From contig NZ_FNVG01000003.1 of NCBI RefSeq assembly GCF_900107935.1, positions 289,858-353,857 of the forward strand: 64,000 nt of DNA, given 5' to 3'. The notes under the pieces were generated by a model. That model searched no databases, was not told where the DNA came from, and saw nothing but the letters and a program-made list of their open reading frames with translations. Of this stretch, positions 18,710-28,984 are shown piece by piece. The translations under genes and the position numbers were made by a program. The DNA is from Vibrio hangzhouensis (lineage in GTDB: Bacteria > Pseudomonadota > Gammaproteobacteria > Enterobacterales > Vibrionaceae). Positions within the stretch are counted from its first letter, which is position 1. Each line of letters starts with the position of its first letter.

Positions 18710-20575
18710 TTACTTCGCAAGGTATTCGCGAATGGATTGCTCAATGCCGGCTGCGTCTAAGCCGAGCTCGACGTGCAGTTCATCTTGTGTGCCTTGAGCA
18801 ATAAAGTGATCAGGAAGCCCCAAGTTGAGCACTGGCTTCATGAGCTTCTCACTCATCATATATTCGATAACGCCAGCACCTGCGCCCCCTGCAATGGCAT
18901 TTTCTTCGACAGTGACAATGACTTCATGGTTGTCGCATAGCTCTTTGATTAACGCTTTATCCAAAGGTTTAACAAAGCGCATATCCGCCACCGTTGCATT
19001 CAGGCTTTCGGCCGCAATCAAAGCATTGTCAAGGAAGGTGCCAAAAGACAAAATAGCTACGCGTTCGCCCTGGCGCACTATTCGACCCTTACCCAACTCC
19101 AGAGCGGTGAACTCAGATTCTGCTACCGTACCATTGCCGCTGCCACGAGGGTAGCGAACCGCACTAGGTCCATTGTGCATGTGACCGGTGTACAGCATTT
19201 GACGACATTCATTCTCATCACTCGGTGCCATGATCACCATATTTGGAATGCAGCGCATGAAGCTGAGGTCAAATGCCCCCTGGTGCGTCTGTCCGTCAGC
19301 ACCGACAAGACCAGCACGGTCAATGGCGAACATGACGGGTAGATCCATGATGGCAACATCGTGAATCAGTTGGTCGTAACCACGTTGCAGGAACGTGGAA
19401 TAAATCGCTACGATGGGACGATTGCCTGCAATGGCCATACCTGTAGCCAGAGTGACGGCATGCTGCTCGGCGATGGCAACGTCAAAATACTGGTCAGGAA
19501 ACTCTTTCGAGAAGCGAACCATTCCTGAGCCTTCACGCATCGCCGGGGTAATGGCCATAAGCGAAGGGTCTTTTGCCGCCATATCACACAGGAAGTCACC
19601 AAAAATCTTCGAGTAGGTCGGTTGGCTGGAGCTACTTTTTGGCAGACTTGAATGTGAAGGATCAAATTTCGGCACGCCATGGTAACCGATAGGGTCTTTC
19701 TCTGCTGGCTCATAACCTTTGCCTTTTTTGGTCATGATATGCAGGAACTGCGGCCCTTTCAGCTCACGCATGTTCTTAAGCGTTTTCACCAGTTCGTTGA
19801 CATCGTGTCCATCGACAGGACCGATGTAGTTAAAGCCCAGCTCCTCAAACAAAGTTCCCGGTACAATCATACCCTTGAGGTGCTCCTCGGTACGTTTAAC
19901 CAGTTCCTTGATCGGAGGAAGACCAGACAGCGCTTTTTTGCCTCCTTCACGAATTGACGTGTATAGGCTGCCAGAAAGCACTTGTGCCAGGTGGTTGTTC
20001 AGAGCTCCCACGTTTTCTGAAATCGACATTTCATTATCGTTCAGAATAACCAGCATGTCCGGGTGAACATCTCCGGCGTGGTTGAGTGCCTCAAAGGCCA
20101 TACCGGCGGTGATAGCACCATCGCCGATCACACTGACCACCTTGCGATCTCTGCCCTCTTTGGCTGCAGAGATGGCAAGGCCGAGTCCGGCACTGATGGA
20201 AGTGGAAGAGTGACCGACTGATAATACGTCGTACTCGCTCTCCTCGCGCCACGGGAAGGGATGGAGACCATCCTTCTGACGAATGCTGGGCATCTGTTCG
20301 CGACGACCAGTCAGAATTTTGTGAGGATAAGCCTGATGGCCAACATCCCAGATCAGTTGGTCGAACGGCGTGTTATACACATAGTGCAGGGCTACCGTCA
20401 GTTCTACGGTGCCAAGTCCAGAAGCCAGGTGTCCACTCGACTGGCTCACTGAATTTAACAAATACGTCCTTAGCTCTTCACACAGCTTTGGAAGCGATTC
20501 TTTCGGCATGAGTCGAAGCTCTTCCGGCGTATTTGCTAAGGTCAGTGTTGGATACTTTGAAATATCAAGTGTCAT
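18710..20575 (-). CDS. dxs: 1-deoxy-D-xylulose-5-phosphate synthase
   Basis: Thiamine-diphosphate enzyme joining pyruvate and glyceraldehyde-3-phosphate, the first step of the MEP isoprenoid pathway. It has 621 residues, matching the family. The thiamine motif begins [15 protein letters not shown]. The catalytic histidine region HPFPWREES and the transketolase central domain ([15 protein letters not shown]) are present. Last gene of the xseB-ispA-dxs operon, 24 bases after ispA. Confidence 0.97.
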   Translation of the reverse strand: MTLDISKYPTLTLANTPEELRLMPKESLPKLCEELRTYLLNSVSQSSGHLASGLGTVELTVALHYVYNTPFDQLIWDVGHQAYPHKILTGRREQMPSIRQKDGLHPFPWREESEYDVLSVGHSSTSISAGLGLAISAAKEGRDRKVVSVIGDGAITAGMAFEALNHAGDVHPDMLVILNDNEMSISENVGALNNHLAQVLSGSLYTSIREGGKKALSGLPPIKELVKRTEEHLKGMIVPGTLFEELGFNYIGPVDGHDVNELVKTLKNMRELKGPQFLHIMTKKGKGYEPAEKDPIGYHGVPKFDPSHSSLPKSSSSQPTYSKIFGDFLCDMAAKDPSLMAITPAMREGSGMVRFSKEFPDQYFDVAIAEQHAVTLATGMAIAGNRPIVAIYSTFLQRGYDQLIHDVAIMDLPVMFAIDRAGLVGADGQTHQGAFDLSFMRCIPNMVIMAPSDENECRQMLYTGHMHNGPSAVRYPRGSGNGTVAESEFTALELGKGRIVRQGERVAILSFGTFLDNALIAAESLNATVADMRFVKPLDKALIKELCDNHEVIVTVEENAIAGGAGAGVIEYMMSEKLMKPVLNLGLPDHFIAQGTQDELHVELGLDAAGIEQSIREYLAK

Positions 20576-20599
20576 AGTTCTACAGCGCTTTTATATTGT

Positions 20600-21496
20600 T
20601 TAGTTGTTGCGCTCGATGACATATCGGGCGAAATCTTCGAGTAATTGAGTATTGTAGGGGATCGCATCCAAAGCACAAAGGGCTTCTTCAAAAAGCTGTT
20701 TTGCTTTTTGTTGAGCGCCTTCCAATCCGAGCAGAGCCGGATAGGTACTCTTGTTAAGTTCAACATCAGAACCCTGAGGCTTTCCTAACGTTTCGGTATC
20801 ACTGATGATATCTAGAATGTCATCCTGAACCTGGAACGCAAGGCCAATGGCATCGGCATACTTTTCCAGATGAGGCAGTTGAGCTACCCCTTTGTCACCA
20901 GCAGCCAGCGCGCCGAGTTGTACCGCACAACGTATCAGTGCACCGGTTTTATGGCGGTGGATTTGCTCCAATTCCTGCAAGCCGACATTGCGGTTTTCCG
21001 CTTCGAGGTCGAGGGCCTGGCCAATACACATGCCAGCGGCTCCGGAGGCATGTGCCAGCTTCTGCACCATTTTAATACGTTGACATTCAGCAAAAGGTGC
21101 TAATTTGCCTTCCGATAAGATGGTGAATGCCAGCGTTTGTAGCGCATCGCCTGTCAGAATGGCGGTGGCTTCATCAAACTCAATGTGGCAGGTGGCTTTA
21201 CCACGGCGTAACTCGTCGTCATCCATGGCTGGCAAATCGTCGTGGATCAGCGAATAGGCATGGATGCATTCAATAGCGGCGGCAGGGGTGTCGAGCTGTT
21301 CTAGTGTGCAATCGAAAATATGTCCGGTTGCGTAGACTAAGAATGGGCGAGCACGCTTGCCACCAAGCAGTAGAGCGTAGCGCATGGCTTCCGTTAGCCG
21401 CTGTTGTTGGAATGGATAAAGGTCTAGCCAAGCGTCCAGTTGCTCGTTGTTGCGCTTTTGATAAGACTTTAAAGCCTCAATCATTGGGTTACTCAC
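20600..21496 (-). CDS. ispA: Farnesyl diphosphate synthase (geranyltranstransferase)
   Basis: Condenses dimethylallyl and isopentenyl diphosphates to farnesyl diphosphate, feeding undecaprenyl and quinone synthesis. It has 298 residues. The two aspartate-rich motifs are DDLPAMDDDELRRG (first) and QVQDDILDIISD (second); GGKRARPFLVY is also typical. The frame begins with GTG at 21496; an in-frame ATG at 21484 (MIEALKSY) is an equally plausible start because neither has a strong ribosome binding site. It lies 8 bases after xseB. Confidence 0.96.
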   Translation of the reverse strand: MSNPMIEALKSYQKRNNEQLDAWLDLYPFQQQRLTEAMRYALLLGGKRARPFLVYATGHIFDCTLEQLDTPAAAIECIHAYSLIHDDLPAMDDDELRRGKATCHIEFDEATAILTGDALQTLAFTILSEGKLAPFAECQRIKMVQKLAHASGAAGMCIGQALDLEAENRNVGLQELEQIHRHKTGALIRCAVQLGALAAGDKGVAQLPHLEKYADAIGLAFQVQDDILDIISDTETLGKPQGSDVELNKSTYPALLGLEGAQQKAKQLFEEALCALDAIPYNTQLLEDFARYVIERNN

Positions 21497-21504
21497 TTTT
21501 GATA

Positions 21505-21747
21505 TTATTCAGGCTGCTGCGAGAAGTCTTGTAGTTCTGCGTTGTCGTCCTTAGCAAGAAGGATACTGACTTTTTGTTCTGCTTCTGTCAGCTTCTGTTG
21601 GCCTGCACGAGCGAGTGCAATGCCACGTTCAAATTTTTTCAACGCCTCGTCCAGTGCAAGGTCGCCGTTTTCCAATTGTTCGACAAGCGTATCAAGCTCA
21701 TCCACTGTCGCTTCAAACGACATGTTCTCTGGTTTTTTGGTCGCCAT
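21505..21747 (-). CDS. xseB: Exodeoxyribonuclease VII small subunit
   Basis: An 80-residue partner of XseA in single-strand-specific exonuclease VII. It has the family core FEATVDELDTLVEQLENGDLALDEALKKFERG, cited here in parts: the coiled-coil LDTLVEQLENGDLALDEAL and the RGIALARAGQQKL helix. First gene of the xseB-ispA-dxs operon, as in E. coli. Confidence 0.95.
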   Translation of the reverse strand: MATKKPENMSFEATVDELDTLVEQLENGDLALDEALKKFERGIALARAGQQKLTEAEQKVSILLAKDDNAELQDFSQQPE

Positions 21748-21984
21748 AATTTGCTTGTTTTGTCAGAAATGATCGAACGTTACATGAGCCTTAACCGATG
21801 GTCAAACTAATGGTACCAAAAATGTAACCAAGATGCTTCTGGCGAAGCGACTCTGATAAAAAAGTAGTCAACCTGATTGGTATCTCATCTTAGGAACGCC
21901 TTGTTTTTAAATGTGTTCAGAGAGCGTCTTCGCCACATTGCGGTGCTTAATACCAATTTTGTGATTTTATGGTCATAAATTACT

Positions 21985-22010
21985 TAAAGATATGGTCAGG
22001 TGGTCGATAA
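21985..22010 (+). promoter_or_regulatory. Sigma-28 (FliA)-like promoter of pomAB
   Basis: TAAAG at 21985-21989 and GTCGATAA at 22003-22010 (consensus GCCGATAA, 7 of 8). The gap after TAAA is 14 bases against the usual 15. It is about 85 bases upstream of pomA. Motor genes are commonly under the flagellar sigma factor, so the match is meaningful. The rest of the divergent region 21748-22094 shows no gene. Confidence 0.6.
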
Positions 22011-22094
22011 CCTGAATATAACGCGATAGACTCGTGCGGATCTGACGATTCGTCGAGCAGTAGTTAAGACGTCAATTCAAATACGGAGTGTTGA

Positions 22095-22859
22095 GTGGAT
22101 TTAGCAACGCTGATAGGCCTCATAGGTGGGGCTGCTTCAATCATAATGGCAATGATACTGGGTGGCAGTATCATGACGTACTACGATACAACTTCGGTGT
22201 TCATCGTTATCGGTGGCTCGACGTTTGTAGTGTTAATGAAGTTCACACTCGGACAGTTTTTCAGTGCAACCAAAATTGCCGGAAAGGCGTTCATGTTCAA
22301 AGCTGATGAACCTGAAGATTTGATTGCAAAAATCGTTGAAATGGCAGATGCGGCGCGTAAAGGTGGTTTTCTTGCTTTAGAAGAAATGGACATTCAAAAC
22401 AGCTTCATGCAGAAAGGCATTGATTTGCTGGTGGATGGCCATGATGCTGAGGTGGTTCGCAATGCGATGCAAAAAGACATTGCTCTAACTGATGAGCGTC
22501 ATGTTAAAGGGGCTGGTGTATTTAAAGCGTTCGGAGACGTATCGCCAGCGATGGGGATGATCGGTACCCTGATTGGCCTGGTAGCCATGCTTTCCAACAT
22601 GGATGACCCAAAATCCATTGGTCCGGCCATGGCAGTCGCACTTTTAACCACGCTGTACGGTGCAATCTTATCCAATATGCTGTTCTTCCCGATTGCCGAT
22701 AAGCTGACTCTGCGACGTGAGCAGGAGAAACTGAACCGTCGTTTGATCATGGATGGTGTATTAGCGATTCAGGATGGTCAGAACCCGCGTGTCATTGATG
22801 GTTACCTGAAGAACTATCTCAATGAGAGTAAACGTGCTTTCGATCTCGATGGTGAGTAG
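22095..22859 (+). CDS. pomA: Flagellar motor stator protein PomA (MotA family)
   Basis: Inner-membrane subunit of the sodium-driven stator that converts ion flow into flagellar rotation. It has 254 residues with four transmembrane segments: an N-terminal pair (IGLIGGAASIIMAMILGG and the TSVFIVIGGSTFVVL segment), a cytoplasmic loop (about 60-150) with the charged residues that contact FliG, and a C-terminal pair (GMIGTLIGLVAML, VALLTTLYGAILSNMLFF). GTG start behind GGAG. It is followed 39 bases later by pomB. Confidence 0.96.
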   Translation: MDLATLIGLIGGAASIIMAMILGGSIMTYYDTTSVFIVIGGSTFVVLMKFTLGQFFSATKIAGKAFMFKADEPEDLIAKIVEMADAARKGGFLALEEMDIQNSFMQKGIDLLVDGHDAEVVRNAMQKDIALTDERHVKGAGVFKAFGDVSPAMGMIGTLIGLVAMLSNMDDPKSIGPAMAVALLTTLYGAILSNMLFFPIADKLTLRREQEKLNRRLIMDGVLAIQDGQNPRVIDGYLKNYLNESKRAFDLDGE

Positions 22860-22898
22860 TATGGCTAGCATTGTGTATCGCTGGGTTTAGGAGGCGCT

Positions 22899-23834
22899 GT
22901 GGAAGAAGAACAAAAATGTGACTGTCCACCTCCGGGTCTTCCTCAGTGGATGGGAACCTTCGCAGACTTGATGTCGCTGCTAATGTGCTTTTTCGTATTG
23001 CTGTTGTCGTTTTCCGAGATGGACGTACTTAAGTTCAAGCAGATAGCCGGTTCGATGAAGTTTGCATTTGGTGTTCAGAACCGACTTGAAGTAAAGGATA
23101 TTCCTAAGGGAACCAGTATCATTGCGCAGGAGTTCCGCCCTGGACGCCCTGAGCCCACGCCCATCGATGTCATTATGCAACAGACCATTGATATCACTCA
23201 GCAAACGCTGGAGTTTCATGAAGGTGACTCAGACCGTGCTGGAGGCAATCAGCGTGATGATGGCAAGATCACTGGCGGTCAAACGGCAGACCGTTCGCAA
23301 AAGAACCAGATAGGCACTGCGTCGTCAGACAGTGAACAAGTCAACGAAAATCTGGAAAAGCTGGAAGAAATCATCAAGAAAGCACTGCAACAGGAAATTC
23401 AGCAAGGGGCCGTTGAAGTTGAAAATCTTGGTCAGCAATTGGTCATTCGAATTCAGGAAAAAGGGGCATTCCCGGAAGGCTCTGCTTTCCTACAGCCTAA
23501 GTTCCGACCTTTGGTACGCCAGGTTGCTGATCTGGTGAAAGATATTCCAGGACAAGTACGGGTATCAGGGCATACCGATAATTTGCCTCTGGACTCGGAA
23601 TTGTATCGTTCTAACTGGGACCTGTCGTCCCAAAGAGCGGTGTCTGTGGCTCAGGAGATGGAAAAAGTTAAAGGCTTTTCTCATCAGCGACTGAGGGTTC
23701 TGGGGGTTGCAGATACAGAACCGTTGGGACCGAATGACACCGACCGTCAGCGCGCGCGTAATCGCCGGGTTGAAATCAGTATTATGCAGGGTGAACCCGT
23801 CTATACCGATGAAGTGTCCGCAGACGGGCAATAG
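22899..23834 (+). CDS. pomB: Flagellar motor stator protein PomB (MotB family)
   Basis: Sodium-binding, peptidoglycan-anchored stator subunit, 311 residues. It has a short cytoplasmic N-terminus with CDCPPPG, and a single transmembrane helix containing the essential aspartate (D23 in GTFADLMSLLMCFFVLLLSF). A periplasmic linker follows, then a C-terminal OmpA-like domain (about 190-300; VSGHTDNLPLDSELYRSNWD, RRVEISI). GTG start at 22899 behind AGGAGG. It pairs with pomA and ends at a terminator. Confidence 0.96.
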   Translation: MEEEQKCDCPPPGLPQWMGTFADLMSLLMCFFVLLLSFSEMDVLKFKQIAGSMKFAFGVQNRLEVKDIPKGTSIIAQEFRPGRPEPTPIDVIMQQTIDITQQTLEFHEGDSDRAGGNQRDDGKITGGQTADRSQKNQIGTASSDSEQVNENLEKLEEIIKKALQQEIQQGAVEVENLGQQLVIRIQEKGAFPEGSAFLQPKFRPLVRQVADLVKDIPGQVRVSGHTDNLPLDSELYRSNWDLSSQRAVSVAQEMEKVKGFSHQRLRVLGVADTEPLGPNDTDRQRARNRRVEISIMQGEPVYTDEVSADGQ

Positions 23835-23867
23835 GTGTAACCCTTCTTCAGCAAATAACAAATTAAG

Positions 23868-23895
23868 CGCCATAGCATTGCTGTGGCGTTTTTTT
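23868..23895 (+). terminator. Intrinsic terminator after pomAB
   Basis: Stem CGCCATAGC / GCTGTGGCG with loop ATT, then T7. Confidence 0.87.
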
Positions 23896-24102
23896 AACTC
23901 CCAACCGCAGACGTCAATCGCTTACCCCGGGTCAGCACTCGCATCTTCTTTAGGTTGAGTATATACTTGCGCCCCTGATGAAACATCGCTCAGTCGAGTC
24001 GACCAATGGCCACTCGGATTCGAGCGATTTTGTACTACAGTTGATATTAGTTTCCCTATACTGTCGCGCTCAGACAGCATTGCAACGAGATGTGAAAAGA
24101 CT

Positions 24103-25551
24103 ATGAGATTTATCGTAAAGCCCCATCCAGAGATTTTTGTTAAAAGTGAATCAGTGCGTAAGCGCTTTACAAAAATCCTAGAGTGCAACCTGCGAATCAT
24201 TATCCAGCGCCGCACAGAATCGGTAGCGGTGTATAACCGTCGTGATCACATTGAAGTGAATGCTAACTCCGATGAGTTTTACAGCGAAGTGTTGGAGATT
24301 CTGAGTCACACTCCGGGCATTCATCATGTGCTTGAAGTTCAGCAGTCTGACTTTGAAGACATGCATGATATATACGAGCAAGTTCTGGATCTTAACCGTA
24401 GCCGCATCGAAAACAAGACCTTTGTTGTGCGTGCCAAACGTCGCGGTAAGCATGATTTTACCTCGATTGAGCTGGAACGTTATGTGGGTGGTGGTCTGAA
24501 TCAGGCGGTAGAAAGCGCACGCGTGAAGCTGTCTAACCCAGACGTTACCGTGAACATTGAAGTGGCCAATGACAAGCTTAATCAAGTCATTGCGCGTCAC
24601 AAAGGTTTGGGTGGTTTCCCTCTGGGGACGCAAGAAGATGTACTGAGCCTCATCTCTGGCGGTTTCGACTCTGGTGTGTCGAGCTACCTTCACATTAAAC
24701 GCGGTTCAAAAACGCATTACTGTTTCTTTAATCTTGGTGGCCCGGCTCATGAGATTGGGGTCAAGCAGGTTGCTCACTATCTTTGGAACAAGTACGGCTC
24801 TTCGGCCAAGGTGAAGTTTATCTCGGTAGACTTTGAACCGGTTGTTGCTGAGATCCTTGAGAAAGTTGAAGACGGCCAAATGGGCGTTATCCTTAAGCGC
24901 ATGTTTATGCGCGCTGGTGGTATGCTTGCTGAAAAGTTCGGCATTGAAGCGCTAGTGACAGGTGAAGCGCTAGGCCAGGTGTCCAGTCAGACATTAACCA
25001 ACCTTCGCCATATCGACGGTGTAACGGATACACTGATCCTACGTCCTCTTATCAACTGGGACAAAGAAGACATTATTGATCTTGCCCGCGAAATCGGTAC
25101 TGAAGATTTCGCCAAAACCATGCCAGAGTATTGCGGTGTGATTTCTCGCAAGCCAACGGTTAAGGCTGTCAAGGCCAAGCTAGAAGCGGAAGAAGAAAAG
25201 TTTGATTTCTCCATTCTGGAGCAGGTCGTTCGTGATTCTCGCATGATGGACATTCGTGACATCGAGAAAGAGAGTCAGGAGCAGGCACCAGACGTAGAGC
25301 AGGTTGAAGCTGTTGAAGAGCATGCGATTGTCTTGGATATCCGCAGTGCCGAGGAAGAGGAAGAGAGCCCGCTAGAAATTGACGGTGTTGAAGTGAAGCA
25401 CCTGCCTTTCTTTAAGCTGGGTACTAAGTTTGGCGACTTGGATCAGTCAAAGACTTACCTTTTGTACTGTGACCGAGGTGTGATGAGCCGTTTGCAGGCA
25501 CTGTATCTGCAGGAACAGGGTTACAGCAATGTGAAGGTGTATCGCCCTTAA
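24103..25551 (+). CDS. thiI: tRNA 4-thiouridine synthase / sulfurtransferase ThiI
   Basis: Adenylates tRNA uridine-8 and transfers persulfide sulfur to make 4-thiouridine; in this family it also feeds sulfur to thiamine thiazole synthesis. It has 482 residues: N-terminal ferredoxin-like and THUMP region (1-165), PP-loop [15 protein letters not shown] (about 182-196), a conserved cysteine in [11 protein letters not shown], and a C-terminal rhodanese domain (about 400-482) with the active cysteine in [11 protein letters not shown]. The presence of the rhodanese domain indicates the long, thiamine-competent form. Confidence 0.97.
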   Translation: MRFIVKPHPEIFVKSESVRKRFTKILECNLRIIIQRRTESVAVYNRRDHIEVNANSDEFYSEVLEILSHTPGIHHVLEVQQSDFEDMHDIYEQVLDLNRSRIENKTFVVRAKRRGKHDFTSIELERYVGGGLNQAVESARVKLSNPDVTVNIEVANDKLNQVIARHKGLGGFPLGTQEDVLSLISGGFDSGVSSYLHIKRGSKTHYCFFNLGGPAHEIGVKQVAHYLWNKYGSSAKVKFISVDFEPVVAEILEKVEDGQMGVILKRMFMRAGGMLAEKFGIEALVTGEALGQVSSQTLTNLRHIDGVTDTLILRPLINWDKEDIIDLAREIGTEDFAKTMPEYCGVISRKPTVKAVKAKLEAEEEKFDFSILEQVVRDSRMMDIRDIEKESQEQAPDVEQVEAVEEHAIVLDIRSAEEEEESPLEIDGVEVKHLPFFKLGTKFGDLDQSKTYLLYCDRGVMSRLQALYLQEQGYSNVKVYRP

Positions 25552-25568
25552 CGGATTATTCTGACTAT

Positions 25569-25594
25569 AAAGGTGTCCAATGGACACCTTTTTT
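25569..25594 (+). terminator. Intrinsic terminator after thiI
   Basis: Stem AAAGGTGTCC / GGACACCTTT with loop AAT, then T6. Confidence 0.88.
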
Positions 25595-25602
25595 ATTGCC
25601 TG

Positions 25603-26379
25603 CTACATGCTGCTTTGTGGCCAGTCGTCAGGAACGACAAACCAAAACTGTCCACTTTGAGACTGGCAATGGATAAAATGAGATGGTAGCGCCGTCACGG
25701 GGCTGTAGGCGCCACGCGTGTCCCCGATATGGCCAATCGCCCATAGGGGCTTGGTGAGTGGATAGAGGGGCTCTGTGATGCGATGAAACTGGGACTGATA
25801 GCACCAATAACCAGTAATGCGCTGTGGATTGATATCTAGGCCTAAGCAGTGGGTGGGCGTTTTTTCTTGGTCAAACGGGTTGATATACAGTCGGCCTTGC
25901 ATCAACAGATGTTGGGAAGGGCTGACGATATCAGGGAACTGAGCCTTGAACGCGGGGGTATCAGACATCTTTAGCTGATGCTCAAGCATGCGGTTCACTT
26001 TCTTATCTAGCCTATCTTTTGCATTCGGCCCATACCAAAGCCCATCTTTCAGCAAATAGAACTTAATCGCTACCTCCCAGTGTTCGAGCTGTTGCTGGTC
26101 TGGCTTTTCGATAAGGAAGTCGATAGCACCCAAGGTGCGTCCATCATGTTGCAGTTGTATCTCTTCAGCAAAGACGCTATGGCTATCGCTTTGCTCGAAC
26201 AAACGTCGACACAGCTCCTGATAAAGAAAGCCAAGCCTAGGGTTGCCTAGGTACTCAGAATAGTCCTGTGAGCTTGAGCGACTGGATGCCTTGGGGAAAC
26301 CTTTAGCGACGCTCGTATGCCCCGTGACGAGGCTCTGGCTTTCGCTTATCCAAGTAATAAAATCCTTGATGGTTTGCAT
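25603..26379 (-). CDS. DUF1853 family protein
   Basis: A cytoplasmic protein of about 258 residues matching DUF1853 (GNPRLGFLYQELCRRLFE; FYLLKDGLWYGPNAKDRLDKK; LLMQGRLYINPF). The pattern of conserved acidic and lysine residues (EEIQLQ, GAIDFLI, WEVAIKFYL) is reminiscent of nuclease-like folds, but I would not assign an activity. ATG 26379 (MQTIKDFITW) is favoured; the frame also starts at ATG 26409, without a ribosome binding site. It is divergent from the Nif3-family gene with a very short gap. Confidence 0.82.
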   Translation of the reverse strand: MQTIKDFITWISESQSLVTGHTSVAKGFPKASSRSSSQDYSEYLGNPRLGFLYQELCRRLFEQSDSHSVFAEEIQLQHDGRTLGAIDFLIEKPDQQQLEHWEVAIKFYLLKDGLWYGPNAKDRLDKKVNRMLEHQLKMSDTPAFKAQFPDIVSPSQHLLMQGRLYINPFDQEKTPTHCLGLDINPQRITGYWCYQSQFHRITEPLYPLTKPLWAIGHIGDTRGAYSPVTALPSHFIHCQSQSGQFWFVVPDDWPQSSM

Positions 26380-26463
26380 AGTGTATTCTTTACGTTTTCC
26401 TTTCGACATTGCTAGAGTAAATTGCTATAACCACGGAAATCAAGAATTTGCTCAGGAAGTGCC

Positions 26464-27222
26464 ATGAATAACCTAAAGCTTGAAGCTATCCTCAATGAAA
26501 AACTCTCACCGCAACTGATTAAAGATTACAGTCCAAATGGACTTCAAGTCGAAGGTGCGAGTGACATCAAAAAAGTGATTACCGGTGTCACCGCATCACA
26601 AGCGCTTATTGATTACGCTGTGAGTGTCAGAGCGGATGCCGTATTAGTCCATCATGGTTACTTCTGGAAAGGTGAGCCTGAGCCGATTCGAGGGATGAAA
26701 GGTAAGCGTATTCGTACCCTGATTAAAAACGATTTAAACCTGTTTGGTTATCATCTTCCCCTTGATATTCATCCAGAGCTGGGCAACAACGCGAAACTGG
26801 CCGAGCTTCTGGACATTGAAGTGATTGACGGCCTGGAGGGGCATCCACAATCTGTTGCGATGTTCGGCAAATTGTTAAAGCCTGTGACAGGGACAGAATT
26901 TGCGCATAAGATCGCCAAGGCTCTAGATCGCGAACCTTTACATATTGCACCAGAAAATGCCGATAAGCTGATTGAAACAGTGGGTTGGTGTACTGGTGGT
27001 GGTCAGGATTATATTGAATTAGCCGCTTCAAAAGGGCTAGATGCGTTTATTTCGGGCGAGGTGTCTGAGCGCACTACCTATACCGCTCGTGAAATGGGTA
27101 TTCACTACTTTGCAGCCGGACATCATGCTACGGAGCGTTATGGCATTAAAGCACTGGGCGAATGGCTGGCTGAGGCCCACGGTCTAGATGTGGAATTTAA
27201 GGATATTGATAATCCGGTTTAG
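26464..27222 (+). CDS. Nif3-like dinuclear metal centre protein (YbgI family)
   Basis: A 252-residue cytoplasmic protein of the NIF3/YbgI family, which forms toroidal hexamers with a two-metal site; cellular role is not settled (GTP cyclohydrolase I type 2 homologue in some annotations). Metal-ligand motifs are visible: VHHGYFWKG near 62, GYHLPLDIHPELGNN near 95, and AAGHHATERYG near the C-terminus. ATG behind AGGAAG. Confidence 0.92.
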   Translation: MNNLKLEAILNEKLSPQLIKDYSPNGLQVEGASDIKKVITGVTASQALIDYAVSVRADAVLVHHGYFWKGEPEPIRGMKGKRIRTLIKNDLNLFGYHLPLDIHPELGNNAKLAELLDIEVIDGLEGHPQSVAMFGKLLKPVTGTEFAHKIAKALDREPLHIAPENADKLIETVGWCTGGGQDYIELAASKGLDAFISGEVSERTTYTAREMGIHYFAAGHHATERYGIKALGEWLAEAHGLDVEFKDIDNPV

Positions 27223-27248
27223 TCCATTTAAATACGAGTGTCGTGATG

Positions 27249-27277
27249 AAAAAAAGAGCAGCCCAGGCTGCTCTTTT
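27249..27277. terminator. Bidirectional terminator between the Nif3-family gene and gltA
   Basis: Stem AAGAGCAGC / GCTGCTCTT with loop CCAG. The minus strand has T7 after it (for gltA) and the plus strand TTTT. Confidence 0.85.
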
Positions 27278-27300
27278 GCTTTGTGATGTTGTGTTTATCG

Positions 27301-28590
27301 TTATTCGCGTTCGTGTAGCGGTTTGAAGTCACGCATCTCTTTACCAGTGTATAGCTGACGCGGACGACCGATACGGTTATCTGGATCGCTGTGCATTTCG
27401 TTCCAGTGTGCAATCCAGCCCACGGTACGAGACATAGCGAAGATAACGGTAAACATAGACACAGGGATACCGATCGCTTTAAGGATGATACCTGAGTAGA
27501 AGTCTACGTTTGGATACAGCTTCTTCTCAACGAAGTACTCATCAGAAAGAGCAATACGCTCAAGCTCCATCGCCACATCCAACAGCGGATCTTCAATGTT
27601 AAGCTCTTTAAGTACGTCGTGACACGCTTCGCGCATAACCGTGGCTCGCGGGTCATAGTTTTTGTAAACACGGTGACCAAAGCCCATTAGGCGGAACGGG
27701 TCATCTTTGTCTTTCGCACGCTCGATGTACTCTGGGATCTTATCGACAGAGCCAATCTCTTCTAACATATGCAAACAGGCTTCGTTTGCGCCGCCGTGTG
27801 CAGGGCCCCATAGAGAAGCGATGCCCGCTGCGATACAGGCAAATGGGTTAGCGCCCGATGAACCAGCAAGTCGAACCGTAGAGGTCGATGCATTCTGTTC
27901 GTGGTCTGCGTGTAGTGTGAAGATCTTATCCATTGCACGTGCAACGATTGGGTTGACTTCGTATTCTTCACATGGGTTTGCAAACATCATGTGTAAGAAG
28001 TTTTCTGCGTAGGTCAGATCATTACGAGGGTAAATGAAAGGTTGACCAACAGAATACTTGTAACACATTGCCGCTAGAGTCGGCATTTTCGAAATCAGAC
28101 GATACGCCGCAATTTCACGGTGTGTGTCGTTGTTGATATCCAGAGAATCGTGGTAGAAGGCGGCCAGAGCGCCGACAACACCACACATAACGGCCATTGG
28201 GTGAGCGTCGCGACGGAAACCGTGGAAGAAGCTCGCAATTTGCTCGTGCACCATAGTATGGCGTGTGACGATTTGTTTGAAGTTTTCGTATTCTTCGCGT
28301 GTCGGGGTTTCACCAACGAGAAGAATGTAGCACACTTCAAGGTAGTCTGCGTTATTCGCTAATTGATCGATTGGGAAACCGCGGTGTAACAGCACACCTT
28401 TTCCGCCGTCGATGTAAGTGATTTGAGATTCACAGGATGCAGTGGCAAGAAACCCCGGGTCAAATGTGAAGTAACCATTGGCTCCGAGTTTACGAACGTC
28501 GACTACTTCAGGTCCCATAGACCCTTCCATAATCGGCAGCTCGATTGGCGCTTGACCTTCAATATGAAGGGTCGCTTTCTTATCTGCCAT
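27301..28590 (-). CDS. gltA: Citrate synthase
   Basis: Joins oxaloacetate and acetyl-CoA at the entry of the TCA cycle. It has 429 residues, the NADH-sensitive type II hexameric form of Gram-negative bacteria. Catalytic motifs are [33 protein letters not shown] (active histidine) and the aspartate in the NVDFYSG segment. ATG behind AAGGAG. It is divergent from sdhC, the same arrangement as E. coli gltA/sdh. Confidence 0.98.
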   Translation of the reverse strand: MADKKATLHIEGQAPIELPIMEGSMGPEVVDVRKLGANGYFTFDPGFLATASCESQITYIDGGKGVLLHRGFPIDQLANNADYLEVCYILLVGETPTREEYENFKQIVTRHTMVHEQIASFFHGFRRDAHPMAVMCGVVGALAAFYHDSLDINNDTHREIAAYRLISKMPTLAAMCYKYSVGQPFIYPRNDLTYAENFLHMMFANPCEEYEVNPIVARAMDKIFTLHADHEQNASTSTVRLAGSSGANPFACIAAGIASLWGPAHGGANEACLHMLEEIGSVDKIPEYIERAKDKDDPFRLMGFGHRVYKNYDPRATVMREACHDVLKELNIEDPLLDVAMELERIALSDEYFVEKKLYPNVDFYSGIILKAIGIPVSMFTVIFAMSRTVGWIAHWNEMHSDPDNRIGRPRQLYTGKEMRDFKPLHERE

Positions 28591-28910
28591 AACAATCTCC
28601 TTTGTTTATTATTTAATCCGTCCAGGATGTTTGTGTGCCAATTTTTTACTTTGCTTCGTGCTCAAAGTCAATTTTTATACGGTTTTGTGTGCACTTGTTA
28701 TGATTTTTTATAGAAAAATGGTTAAAAATCTGTTCTGTGTAGCATATTTTGTTACATCAATTGTATTAGAATGTTGCCAACCGTATAGTTGCGGTGAAAT
28801 TGTTGGTCAAAACCTTATAAATTCAAGGGTACAAACCGAAGTGAGGTCGATTTGGGCCCTTGTTTGTTAACATTATTGTTACAATCTTCTCCCTTGTAAC
28901 ACGAAAATAT

Positions 28911-28931
28911 TGTTAACTTTATGTTAACTTT
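28911..28931. promoter_or_regulatory. ArcA-like direct repeat in the gltA/sdhC control region
   Basis: TGTTAACTTT at 28911-28920 is repeated one helical turn later (TGTTAACTTT at 28922-28931). It resembles the tandem ArcA box (GTTAAT spaced 11 bases) that represses sdh and gltA without oxygen in E. coli. The remaining 390-base divergent region 28591-28984 is A/T-rich, with additional GTTA/GTTAACA copies near 28866, but no gene. Confidence 0.5.
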
Positions 28932-28984
28932 TGAGGCTTACAGACCAAAAATTATTCATAACAATAAATGCTCAATGGAGCTGA

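Noticed and set aside
24178..24693. 171-codon ORF antisense to thiI
   Set aside because: Shadow of the THUMP region; no start signals or recognisable domains.
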